64,000 bases of DNA from contig NZ_FOCE01000004.1 of NCBI RefSeq assembly GCF_900110025.1, positions 186,001 through 250,000 of the forward strand, read 5' to 3'. The position numbers and the translations under genes are program-made. Positions 25,083 to 33,817 of the stretch are shown here, in pieces. Every line of letters begins with the position of its first letter. Positions within the stretch are counted from its first letter, which is position 1. Below the pieces are notes generated by a model. It did not search any database. It had not been told where the DNA came from and saw only the letters and a program-made list of their open reading frames with translations. Source of the stretch: Gemmobacter aquatilis. Its GTDB lineage: Bacteria > Pseudomonadota > Alphaproteobacteria > Rhodobacterales > Rhodobacteraceae.

Positions 25083-25778
25083 CTATGGACCGCCCAGATC
25101 GACGAGGCGCAGCCAAGGCTTGGTCTTGGCGTTTTCCTTCACCGCGAAGGCGGCTTTCGGTTCGGCGAAGGCGGTCAGCCGGGCTTCGGCGCTGCGCAGA
25201 TCGGGGGATCCGGGCGACAGAGGCTCGGTGCGGGCGGTGAGGATCTGCAAGCGGCGCGGGCAGCGCCCGACATCGCCCGACAAGGCAAGGCAGCCCAGCG
25301 CGGTTTCGGCCCGCGCCCCCGTGCCGTCGAGCGGCAGCAGGATCATCCGCGCCTTCAGCGGCGGGCGCCCGAGGCCGCTTTCGGGGGCAAGCTGCATGTC
25401 GAGGATGGCGGGGCGCTGGAACACCTGTTCCAGCAAGGTGCCCAGCCGCGCCCGGCCCATCGGATCGAACAGCGCGGTCAGTGGCATGCCATGGGCATCC
25501 ATGCCCATCAGATCGGTGAAATTCATCCCCGCGATGCGCAACCGCCCGATGCCGGGCGCGATGCGTTCCACCAGAAAGGCGCCTTGCAGCGCGCCGCGGA
25601 TGCCGCGCGGATCAATCGCCTCGCGGGGGGGCAGGTGCGGGCCACGGCGCAGCCCCTCCCAATAACCGCGCACTTCGGCGATCATGGCGTGCAGGGCGAA
25701 ATCGGGCGGCATTGCGCCCGGGCCGTCGCCGCCACCGCCCTTGCTGCCACCACCCTTGCCAAACAGATTGATCGCCAT
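25083..25778 (-). CDS. PAS-domain protein (PAS_5 type)
   Basis: 231 aa from ATG 25778. After a Gly-rich N-terminus (GKGGGSKGGGGDGP) there is a PAS-like domain of the alphaproteobacterial PAS_5 type: RGYWEGLRRGPHLPPREAIDPRGIRGALQGAFLVERIAPGIGRLRIAGMNFTDLMGMDAHGMPLTALF. No output domain is seen, so it is probably a small sensor or adaptor acting through protein contact. Divergent from yicC with about 210 bp between, which should hold both promoters; no clear motif was seen there. Confidence 0.78.
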   Translation of the reverse strand: MAINLFGKGGGSKGGGGDGPGAMPPDFALHAMIAEVRGYWEGLRRGPHLPPREAIDPRGIRGALQGAFLVERIAPGIGRLRIAGMNFTDLMGMDAHGMPLTALFDPMGRARLGTLLEQVFQRPAILDMQLAPESGLGRPPLKARMILLPLDGTGARAETALGCLALSGDVGRCPRRLQILTARTEPLSPGSPDLRSAEARLTAFAEPKAAFAVKENAKTKPWLRLVDLGGP

Positions 25779-25989
25779 GCGCGCCGACCTTCGCCCGAAG
25801 CCCGCCGGGCGCGGTTGCCTTGCCTGTGCCAATCCGCCATGCTGAAGCAGGGGCAGAGGCGCGGCAGTGGCTCGCGTTGACCTGGCAGGAATGATTACCT
25901 GAATATTAAGATACACGGATTTCGGCAGGCCGGGTGGGGAATCTGACGGATTGGTGAATCCCCTGCGGCGAGATTTGGAGAGATTGCAC

Positions 25990-26886
25990 ATGACGGTTTC
26001 CATGACGGGCTTTGCTGCGCGCAAGGGGCAGGGCGCCGGGATCGGCTGGGCCTGGGATCTGCGGTCGGTCAATGGCAAGGGGCTGGATCTGCGGCTGCGG
26101 GTGCCGGACTGGATCGACGGGCTGGAAGTGGCGCTGCGGGCAGAACTGGGGCGGGCGATGGCGCGCGGCAATGTCAGCCTGACGCTGCGGGTGACGCGCG
26201 AGGCCAGCGAGGCGCCCGAGGCGCTGCGCATCAACCACAGCGCCTTGCGGGCGGTGCTGGGGGCGCTGGCCACGGTGGAGGCGGCGGCGATGGAGACTGG
26301 CGTGACATTGCGGCAGGCCAGCCAGACCGATGTTCTGGGCTTTCGCGGTGTGGTGGAGCAGGGCGCTGCGGACGAGGATACCGGGCCGCTGCGCGCGGCG
26401 ATTCTGGCCGATCTGCCGGCGTTGCTGGCCGAATTCACCGCGATGCGCGCCGCCGAGGGCGCGGCCCTGCAGGCGGTGATCGCGGCGCAACTGGACCGGA
26501 TCGCGGCGCTGTGTGACGCGGCGGGGCAGGCGGTGGCGGCGCGCGGCGCCACGCAGGCCGATCTGCTGCGCGGGCAATTGGCGCGGTTGCTGGACAGCGC
26601 CGAGGCGATGGAGCCTGCGCGGCTGGCGCAGGAACTGGCGCTGCTGGCGGTGAAAACCGATGTGACGGAAGAGCTGGACCGGCTGGCCGCCCATGTGCAG
26701 GCGGCCCGCGCGCTGCTGGACGAGGCGGGGCCAGTGGGCCGCAAGTTCGATTTCCTGATGCAGGAATTCATGCGCGAGGCGAATACGCTGTGCTCCAAGG
26801 CGCAGGATCTGGCGCTGACCCGCATCGGCCTTGACCTCAAGACCGTCATGGATCAGATGCGCGAACAGGTTCAGAACGTGGAATGA
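25990..26886 (+). CDS. yicC: YicC family endoribonuclease-like protein
   Basis: 298 aa from ATG 25990. Begins MTVSMTGFA, the hallmark start of YicC proteins, then [18 protein letters not shown]; the C-terminal DUF1732 part ends [25 protein letters not shown], also hallmark. YicC of E. coli is an RNase that affects small-RNA turnover. Overlaps gmk by 4 bp, the conserved yicC-gmk pairing. Confidence 0.94.
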   Translation: MTVSMTGFAARKGQGAGIGWAWDLRSVNGKGLDLRLRVPDWIDGLEVALRAELGRAMARGNVSLTLRVTREASEAPEALRINHSALRAVLGALATVEAAAMETGVTLRQASQTDVLGFRGVVEQGAADEDTGPLRAAILADLPALLAEFTAMRAAEGAALQAVIAAQLDRIAALCDAAGQAVAARGATQADLLRGQLARLLDSAEAMEPARLAQELALLAVKTDVTEELDRLAAHVQAARALLDEAGPVGRKFDFLMQEFMREANTLCSKAQDLALTRIGLDLKTVMDQMREQVQNVE

Positions 26887-27524
26887 CGATGACGCGCAAG
26901 GGGTTGCTGCTTATCCTGTCTTCGCCCTCGGGGGCGGGGAAATCGACGCTGGCGAAAAAACTTATGCAATGGGATCCGACGCTTCGCTTTTCGGTTTCCG
27001 CCACTACGCGCAAGCCCCGCCTTGGCGAAGTTGAGGGCAAGGACTATTACTTTCTCGAACGATCCGACTTTGAGAACTATGCCGAAAAAGGCGAGATGTT
27101 GGAATATGCCGAGGTTTTTGGAAACTTATACGGTTCACCTCGGGAACCTGTAGAGCGCGCGATTTCTCTGGGCAATGATGTTCTTTTCGACATCGACTGG
27201 CAGGGCGGGCAGCAGATCCGCAATTCGGCGCTGGGGCGGGATGTGGTGTCGATCTTCGTTCTGCCGCCCTCGATTGCCGAACTGGACCGGCGGCTGCGCG
27301 GCCGGGCGCAGGACAGCGACGAAGTGATTGCCGGGCGGATGGCGAAAAGCCGTGACGAGATCAGCCATTGGGCGGAATATGACTATGTTCTGGTGAACAA
27401 CGATCTGGATCGCGCCTTTGAGGAATTGGTGACGATCCTGCGCGCGGAGCGGATGCGGCGGGACCGCCAGCCTGGGTTGAGCGAGTTCGTGCGGGGGCTG
27501 AACAGGGAGTTCGAGACGCGATGA
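26883..27524 (+). CDS. gmk: Guanylate kinase
   Basis: 213 aa. Converts GMP and ATP to GDP and ADP. P-loop [14 protein letters not shown] (residues about 11-24), [27 protein letters not shown]-binding segment, and [10 protein letters not shown]. Start overlaps yicC (ATGA) and its stop overlaps the gamma carbonic anhydrase gene (ATGA), so the three genes form one unit. The region 27040-27150 uses noticeably more A/T than its surroundings, without other signs of transfer. Confidence 0.97.
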   Translation: MTMTRKGLLLILSSPSGAGKSTLAKKLMQWDPTLRFSVSATTRKPRLGEVEGKDYYFLERSDFENYAEKGEMLEYAEVFGNLYGSPREPVERAISLGNDVLFDIDWQGGQQIRNSALGRDVVSIFVLPPSIAELDRRLRGRAQDSDEVIAGRMAKSRDEISHWAEYDYVLVNNDLDRAFEELVTILRAERMRRDRQPGLSEFVRGLNREFETR

Positions 27525-28039
27525 TCTATGCGCTGGACGGGCACGCGCCCGAGATTGCCGAAGAGGCCTGGGTGGCGCCGGATGCCAATGTGATCGGCAA
27601 GATCGTGCTGGAGCCGGGGGCAAGCGTCTGGTTCGGCGCCACATTGCGCGGCGACAACGAGGAAATCCGCGTTGGGGCGGGCAGCAATGTGCAGGAAAAC
27701 TGCGTGCTGCATACCGATATGGGCTATCCGCTGACGATCGGGCCGGATTGCACGATTGGCCACAAGGCGCTGCTGCATGGTTGCACCATCGGGGCTGGGT
27801 CGCTGATCGGGATGGGGGCCATGGTGATGAATGGTGCCAAGGTCGGGCGGGGCTGTCTGATCGGGGCGGGGGCGTTGATCACCGAAGGCAAGGAAATCCC
27901 GGATTTCAGCCTTGTGATGGGGGCGCCCGGCAAGGTGGTGCGGGAACTGGACGAGGCGGCGGTGGCGCGGCTGCTGAAATCGGCGGCAGGATACCGCGCC
28001 AATGCGCTGCGCTTTCGGGCGGGGATGCGGGCGGTCTGA
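27521..28039 (+). CDS. Gamma carbonic anhydrase-like hexapeptide protein
   Basis: 172 aa left-handed beta-helix protein. The three zinc-binding His of the gamma-CA family are placed as expected: [24 protein letters not shown]. Hexapeptide repeats ([33 protein letters not shown]) dominate. Could be an active carbonic anhydrase or a YrdA/PaaY-like relative whose substrate is unknown. Translationally coupled to gmk by ATGA. Confidence 0.9.
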   Translation: MIYALDGHAPEIAEEAWVAPDANVIGKIVLEPGASVWFGATLRGDNEEIRVGAGSNVQENCVLHTDMGYPLTIGPDCTIGHKALLHGCTIGAGSLIGMGAMVMNGAKVGRGCLIGAGALITEGKEIPDFSLVMGAPGKVVRELDEAAVARLLKSAAGYRANALRFRAGMRAV

Positions 28040-28060
28040 GGCAGGTTGCCAGCGGCGCAC

Positions 28061-28113
28061 GGGGGGCTGTCTGCCCCCCGGACCCCCTGAGAGTATTTTT
28101 GTCAGGATGAAAG
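28061..28113 (+). repeat. Family A intergenic hairpin element, copy 3
   Basis: GGGGGGC-TGTCT-GCCCCCC-type hairpin, then GGACCCCCTGAGAGTATTTTTG and a CAGGATGAAAG tail, between the convergent gamma carbonic anhydrase gene and the hutU remnant. Its GAGTATTTTTG tail is shared only with copy 4 (32805), on the far side of the hut locus. Likely works as a terminator. Confidence 0.75.
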
Positions 28114-28117
28114 GGGA

Positions 28118-29413
28118 TCAGTTGCCCAGAATCCCCGGCAGGCGCAACTGGCAGTCTTTCGCGTGGTGCAGCGCGATGGGATACCCGGCATCGGCATGGC
28201 GCATCACGCCGGTGGCCGGATCGTTCCACAGCACGTTCGACAGGCGGCGGGCGGCGTCTGCGGTGCCGTCGGCCACCACGACCATGCCGCTGTGCTGGCT
28301 GAACCCCGTGCCGACCCCGCCGCCGTGATGCAGGCTGACCCAGGTGGCGCCGCTGGCGGTGTTGAGGAGCGCGTTGAGCAGCGGCCAGTCGGAGACGGCA
28401 TCCGAGCCGTCCATCATCGCCTCGGTTTCGCGGTTGGGCGAGGCGACGGAGCCGGAATCGAGGTGGTCGCGGCCGATGACGATGGGGGCTTTCAGCTCGC
28501 CCGAGGCGACCATCTCGTTGAACATCAGGCCCGCGCGGTGGCGGTCGCCCAGCCCGATCCAGTAGATGCGGGCGGGCAGGCCCTGAAAGGCGATGCGGTC
28601 GGCGGCCATGTCGAGCCAGCGGTGCAGGTGGGCATTGTCGGGGAACAGGCGTTTCATCGCGGCATCGGTGGCGTGGATGTCGGCGGGATCGCCCGACAGC
28701 GCGCACCAGCGGAACGGGCCGATGCCCTTGCAGAACAGCGGGCGGATATAGGTGGGCACGAAGCCGGGGAAGGCGAAGGCGTTTTCCAGCCCTTCGTCCT
28801 GCGCGACCTGCCGGATGTTGTTGCCGTAATCGAGGGTGGGGACCCCGGCGTTCCAGAAATCGACCATGGCGGCGACATGGGTCTTCATGCTGGTGCGGGC
28901 GGCGTGTTCCACCTCTTTCGGGGCGGTTTCCTGCCTGGCGCGCCAGTCGCCGACGGTCCACCCTGCCGGGCAGTAGCCGTGCAGCGGATCATGGGCGGAG
29001 GTCTGGTCGGTGACGATGTCGGGGCGGGGGCCGCCCTGTTTCATCCGGGCGACGCGTTCGGGGAAGATTTCGGCGGCATTGCCCAGCAGGCCCACCGATT
29101 TCGCCTCTCCCTTCGCCGTCCATTCGGCGATCAGGGCGAGGGCTTCGTCCAGCGTTTTGGCCTTGGCGTCGAGGTAGCGGGTGCGCAGGCGGAAGTCGAT
29201 GCGGGTTTCATCCACCTCGACGGCGAGGCAGCAGGCGCCGGCCATCACGGCGGCGAGCGGTTGCGCGCCGCCCATGCCGCCAAGCCAGCCGGTCAGGATC
29301 CAGCGGCCGGTGAGGTTGCCGCCGTAATGGCTGCGGCCTGCTTCGGCGAAGGTCTCGTAGGTGCCCTGCACGATGCCCTGCGTGCCGATATAGATCCACG
29401 ACCCGGCGGTCAT
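28118..29413 (-). pseudogene. hutU: hutU, urocanate hydratase, N-terminally truncated
   Basis: 431 codons remain from ATG 29413, starting at [22 protein letters not shown]. In intact urocanases (about 555 aa) this segment is internal, near residue 125-130, so about a quarter of the protein, the N-terminal domain, is missing. The rest is intact to the C-terminus, including [28 protein letters not shown], and [19 protein letters not shown]. At 29410 it joins the broken hutH with a 4-bp overlap; the join is a deletion, not a natural gene boundary. Loss of activity is expected but not shown. Confidence 0.85.
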
Positions 29414-30617
29414 CTGTTCTCGCTCATCAATGCCGCCGTGGTGACTTCGGCGATCATCAGGCCGGAATTCAGGCCGGGTTCGGGGGTGAGGAAGGGCGGC
29501 AGGTCGTGGCTGAGCGTCGGGTCCACCATCAGCGCCACGCGGCGCTGGGCGATGGCGCCGATTTCGGCCAGGGCCAGCGCGATCATGTCGGCGGCGAAGC
29601 CCACGGGTTCGGCATGGAAATTGCCGCCCGAGACGATGCGGCCATTCGACAGGACGAGCGGGTTGTCGGTGGCGGCATTCGCCTCGATTTCCAGCGTGCG
29701 GGCGGCCTGGCGCAGGATGTCCATTGCGGCGCCGGTGACCTGCGGCTGGCAGCGGATGCAATAGGGGTCTTGCACGCGGGTATCGCCCTCGCGGTGGCTT
29801 TCGCGGATTTCCGACCCGTCGAGCAGGGCGCGCAGGAAGGCTGCGGCCTCGATCTGCCCGGCATGGCCGCGCAGCGTGTGGATTTCGGGTTGCAAGGGCG
29901 CGGTGGAGCCCATGATGGCATCGGTGGACAGCGCCGAGGTGACGAGCGCGGTTTGCGCCGCACGCCAGGCGCCGAACAGACCGGCGAGCGCGTAGGCGGT
30001 GGAGAACTGCGTGCCGTTGATCAGCGCCAGCCCCTCTTTCGGGCCGAGAGTGATCTGGGAAAGACCTGCATCCGCAATGGCTTGCGCGCCTGTCTTGATC
30101 TGGCCGCCATGTTCGGCCTGCGCTTCGCCGATCATCACGGCGGCCATATGCGCCAGAGGGGCGAGGTCGCCCGAGGCGCCGACGGAGCCTTGGGCGGGGA
30201 TCACGGGTGTGACACCCTGCGCCAGCATCCCTTCAAGCAGCGCCACGATGTCCCAGCGCACGCCAGAGGCGCCGCGGCCAAGCGAGAGCAGTTTCAGCGC
30301 CATCATCAGCCGGGCCACGTTGCGCGGCATCGGATCGCCCACGCCGCAGCAATAGCTGAGGATCAGGTTTTCTGAAGGGTTTCTGTGTCTTCTGGCGCGA
30401 TCTTGATGTTGGCCAATTTGCCGAAGCCGGTGTTCACGCCGTAAACGGCGGCGCTGCCTGCGGCGGCGGCGGCAATGCGGGCGGCGGCGGCTTCGACGCG
30501 CGCGCGGGCCTCGGGTGCCAGTCTTGCGGGGGCTTCGGTCCGGTAGAGGTGTTCGAGTTGGGCGTGCGTGGTGGTGCCCGGAACCAGAATTTCGGGTGTC
30601 AGGATCTCAGGCGTCAA
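29410..30617 (-). pseudogene. hutH: hutH, histidine ammonia-lyase, frameshifted and C-terminally truncated
   Basis: Two lesions. First, the N-terminal part (TTG 30617, ..[24 protein letters not shown]) runs into a stop after a run of four T at 30368-30371; adding one base restores the conserved [15 protein letters not shown]. Second, the second part continues through the MIO motif [16 protein letters not shown] and ends at ALMSENR-stop (29410), about 95 residues short of a normal enzyme (about 510 aa), fused to the interior of hutU. The homopolymer frameshift alone could be a read error; the truncation could not. Confidence 0.85.
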
Positions 30618-31155
30618 GGCGGCCTCCGCAGATGCGGGCGTGGAGGGGCGTGGCCCCGATGCGATAGGACAGCTCTGCCGGATGGCGGGCTTCCCAGATG
30701 GCGAGATCGGCGCGGTGGCCGAGGGTGAGCGTGCCGCAATCGGCCAGCCCAAGGGCGGCGGCGGCATGGGCGGTGGTGCCCAGCAGCGCCTCGGCCGGGG
30801 TCAGGTGGAACAGGGTGCAGGCCATGTTCATCGCAAGGCAGAGCGAGGTCATCGGCGCGGTGCCGGGGTTGCAATCGGTGGCCACCGCCATGCGCACGCC
30901 ATGGGCGCGCAGCAGGGCGACCGGCGGGCGCTGCGCCTCGCGCAGGGTATAAAAGGCGCCGGGCAGGAGGACGGCGACGGTGGCAGCCTCGGCCAGCGCG
31001 CTGGCGCCCGCGTCGTCAAGATATTCCAGATGGTCGGCGGACAGGGCGCCGTGGCGGGCGGCCAGAGCTGCGCCGTGCAGGTTGGACAGTTGTTCGGCGT
31101 GCAGCTTCACCGGCAGGCGCAGGGCATGGGCCTCGGCAAACAGCCGTTCGATCTG
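30607..31155 (-). pseudogene. hutI: hutI, imidazolonepropionase, C-terminal remnant
   Basis: Only the last 180 or so codons remain: [26 protein letters not shown] onward, with [38 protein letters not shown] and the C-terminal GHRADLAIW. Intact enzymes are about 400 aa and carry their HxH metal site in the missing N-terminal half. Near 31150-31160 the sequence switches to the opposite-strand hutF remnant; the divergent promoter region expected between hutI and hutF is gone. A GTG at 31110 is the only internal start of note. Confidence 0.85.
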
Positions 31156-31156
31156 G

Positions 31157-32433
31157 GCGGAGACGGCGCTGCTGCCGGGCGGTTGGGCGCGGGATGTGCG
31201 GGTGGAACTGGCGGGGGGGGGGGCGGATCACCGCCGTCACGCCGGGGGTTGCGGCAGAGGGCGAGCGGCTGGGCTGTCTGCTGCCCGCCGGGCACAATCT
31301 GCACTCGCACGCCTTTCAGCGCGCCATGGCGGGGATGACCGAGCGCAAGGGCCATCCCCGCGATACGTTCTGGACCTGGCGGCAGATGATGTTCCGCTTT
31401 CTGGATCAGTTGACGCCGGAAGATGGGCAGGCCATCGCCGCCTTCGTGCAGATGGAAATGCTGGAGGCGGGCTATGCCTCGGTCTGCGAGTTTCATTACC
31501 TGCATCACCAGCCGGGCGGGGTGACCTATGCGCGGCTGGCGGAAATGGCGGAGCGGATCGTGGCCGCGGCGGGGGAGACCGGCATCGGGCTGACGCTGCT
31601 GCCGGTGGCCTATGAGCAGGGCGGCTGCGACGGGCGGGCGCTGTCGCCTGGGCGGTGCGGTTTGGCAATGCACCGGAGCCGTTTCTGGCGCTGTGGGAGG
31701 CCAGCGGGGCGGCGCTGCGGTGTTGGCGGCGTTGACCGAATTGCCGGGGCCGTTTCATATCCATCTGGCGGAACAGGTCGCCGAGGTGGAGGAGGTGCAG
31801 GCCGCCTATGGCGCGCGGCCGGTGGATTGGTTGCTGGAGAATGCGGCGGTGGACGGGCGCTGGTGTCTGATCCATGCGACGCAGATGAAACCGCATGAGA
31901 CCGAGGCCTTGGCGGCGACCGGGGCGGTGGCTGGGCTGTGCCCGATCACCGAGGCCAGTCTGGGCGATGGGATTTTCGACGCGCTGCGCTGGCAGGCGGC
32001 GGGCGGTCGGTTCGGCGTGGGGTCCGACAGCAATCTGCGCATCGCGCAGGCCGAGGAATTGCGCAGTCTGGAATATTCGCAGCGGCTGCGCGACCGGGGG
32101 CGGGCGATGCTGGCGACCGAGGTGGCCTCGACCGGGCGGGTGTTGTTTGAAACGGCAGCGCAGGGTGGGGCGCAGGCGGCGGGGCGGGACAGTGGCGCGT
32201 TGGCGCCGGGAATGTGGGCCGATCTGCTGGCGCTGGACATGGGGGCGGTCGATCTGGAGGGGCGGCAGGGCGACGGGATTCTGGATGCCTGGATCTTTGC
32301 CGGGGATGACCGGATGGTGCAGGCGGTCTGGTCTGCCGGGCGGCCTGTGGTAAGCGGCGGGCGGCATGTGGCGCGCGACGGCATCGTGGCGCGCTACCGG
32401 GCGGTGATGCGGCGGCTGGCGGGGGTTTTGTGA
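31157..32433 (+). pseudogene. hutF: hutF, formimidoylglutamate deiminase, multiply disrupted
   Basis: Homology begins without a start codon at [21 protein letters not shown]. The frame then shifts at an 11-G run (31213-31223; one base too many), continues as [46 protein letters not shown] up to GLTLLPVAYEQGGCDGRALSPG, shifts again near 31650, and lacks part of the middle before AALTELPGPFHIHLAEQ (from about 31735). The C-terminal part RWCLIHATQMKPHET, CPITEASLGDG, FGVGSDSN is intact to 32433. Metal-site motifs remain but in different frames, so no full-length protein can be made. Confidence 0.85.
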
Positions 32434-32789
32434 CGATTTCAGGCTAGGAGGATGTGCGGGCCGAGGTGTTGCAGCGCATCCGCACGCGGCTTTGGGCGCC
32501 GGGGGCCTTGATGCAAGGCGGGCACCCGCGTGGCGCTGCATCCGGTGCGCAAGGCGACGCTGGACATTCCGGTGACCCGGCTGGAGATCGCGGTGCGGGG
32601 GCAGCGCTATGGCTATCGGCTGTTGGCCGAGGCGATGGCCGAGCCGCCTGCGGCGGTGGCGGCGCATCTGGGGGCGGCGCGGGGGCGGCGTTGTTCATTG
32701 TCGAGCGGACGACCTGGGAAGGGGCGGTGCCGGTGACCTTCGTGCGGCTGGCGCATGGGCCGGGCTACCGGATGCAGACGGCATTGTGA
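32430..32789 (+). pseudogene. hutC: hutC, GntR-family histidine-utilisation repressor, remnant
   Basis: A GTG at 32430 overlaps the hutF stop (GTGA) and reads MTISG-stop-EDVRAEVLQRIRTRLWAPGALM; the amber codon at 32445-32447 sits where TGG (Trp) is expected (SWEDVR in relatives). Most of the winged helix-turn-helix is then missing: the frame jumps from GALM to AGTRVALHPVRKATLDIPVTRLEI. A second deletion and frame change removes the middle of the UTRA domain before AALFIVERTTWEGAVPVTFVRLAHGPGYRMQTAL. A point nonsense change plus deletions show true decay rather than only read error. Confidence 0.8.
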
Positions 32790-32804
32790 GGCGGTGAGGG
32801 CAGA

Positions 32805-32860
32805 GGGGGGCTTTGCCCCCCGCCTGCGGCCCCCCCAGAGTATTTTTGCCAGGATGAAGG
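32805..32860 (+). repeat. Family A intergenic hairpin element, copy 4
   Basis: GGGGGGC-TTT-GCCCCCC hairpin, a CCTGCGG interlude, then CCCCCAGAGTATTTTTGCC and AGGATGAAGG. Same tail subtype and same orientation as copy 3 (28061), the two bracketing the broken hut genes. Located between the hutC remnant and the convergent LysR gene. Confidence 0.75.
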
Positions 32861-32867
32861 GCGTGGG

Positions 32868-33719
32868 TCATTTTCCGGCGAGGCGGCGGCGCACGATGCG
32901 GGTGAGGCGGCGGTGCAGCGGCGAGACGCGGTGGCGCAGGTGCATCGCGGCATAGACCGGCTGGCGCAGCACAGGCGCATCGGTGACGGCGCGTAAGGTG
33001 CCTGTGGCGATCATGGTTTCTGCCGTTTTTTCCAGCACATAGCCCGCGCCGCCCATGGCGGTGAGCAGCGAGGCCACGGTGGCGCTTTGCCCGACCGAGA
33101 TCGGGGCGCCGGCCAGATCGGGGGTGACGGCGCGGTGCATCGCCTCGAACGCCGGGGAAAAATGCGCGAAGATGAAGGTTTCGGGGCGCAGGTCGGCGAG
33201 GGTGTCGGTATCCGAGGCGATCATCAGATAGGGCACTTCGCCCACGGTTTCGAAATGCAGGTCGGGATGGGGTTTGGGCGAGAACATCACCGCGAAATCC
33301 TGCGTGCCGGTCAGCAGGTCGGCGCACATCTGGTTGGAGTAATCCGGCTCGATGTAAAAGGCGGTATCGGGCAGGGCGCGGCGGAAATCGGCGACCCATT
33401 CGCCGATATGCTGGGCGGCCAGATCGTTCTGGATGCCCAGCCGGATCAGATGCGCCGCGCGGTCTGGCACCTGGATGCGGCGCTTCGCCTCGTTCCATTC
33501 ATGGCGCAGGGCGCGGGCATGGGTGGCGAAGCGGCTGCCCTCCATCGTAAGATCGGTGCCGGCGCGTGAGCGATCGAACAGCCGCGCGCCCAGCGCCTGT
33601 TCCAGTGCCGCGATGCGGGCCGAGACGGTGCTTTGGGTGATGCCCAGGCGTTCGGCGGTGCGGTTGAAGCTGCGGGTCTCTGTCAGGTCGAGGAACGTGT
33701 CGAGAAGTTCGGTCTGCAT
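32868..33719 (-). CDS. LysR-family transcriptional regulator
   Basis: 283 aa from ATG 33719. N-terminal HTH: FLDLTETRSFNRTAERLGITQSTVSARIAALEQALGARLFDRS (residues about 8-50), then a periplasmic-binding-like effector domain. Divergent from the methylated-amine cluster starting at 33818, so its likely job is control of that cluster, with autoregulation through the dyad at 33729-33747. The inducer is not evident; it is not closely like GbdR/SouR activators, which are AraC-type. Confidence 0.9.
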   Translation of the reverse strand: MQTELLDTFLDLTETRSFNRTAERLGITQSTVSARIAALEQALGARLFDRSRAGTDLTMEGSRFATHARALRHEWNEAKRRIQVPDRAAHLIRLGIQNDLAAQHIGEWVADFRRALPDTAFYIEPDYSNQMCADLLTGTQDFAVMFSPKPHPDLHFETVGEVPYLMIASDTDTLADLRPETFIFAHFSPAFEAMHRAVTPDLAGAPISVGQSATVASLLTAMGGAGYVLEKTAETMIATGTLRAVTDAPVLRQPVYAAMHLRHRVSPLHRRLTRIVRRRLAGK

Positions 33720-33728
33720 GGCGGCCTC

Positions 33729-33747
33729 TGATCGGGTTTTCCGATCA
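33729..33747. promoter_or_regulatory. LysR-type operator (T-N11-A) in the divergent promoter
   Basis: Perfect inverted repeat TGATCGG-GTTTT-CCGATCA containing the T-N11-A core of LysR-type boxes, 10 bp before the LysR ATG and about 70 bp before the first catabolic gene. The only strong dyad seen in the 98-bp gap. Confidence 0.7.
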
Positions 33748-33817
33748 ATAACGCGGTGCAAGCCGAATTGAAAGCGGCGCCCGGCTGGCGGATAGTCAGC
33801 CAAACAGGGGGCGGATC

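Noticed and set aside
31213-31223. 11-G tract as a phase-variation switch in hutF
   Set aside because: hutF also lacks its start, has another frameshift and has an internal deletion, so slippage at the G tract could not restore a working protein. Decay or a homopolymer error is simpler.
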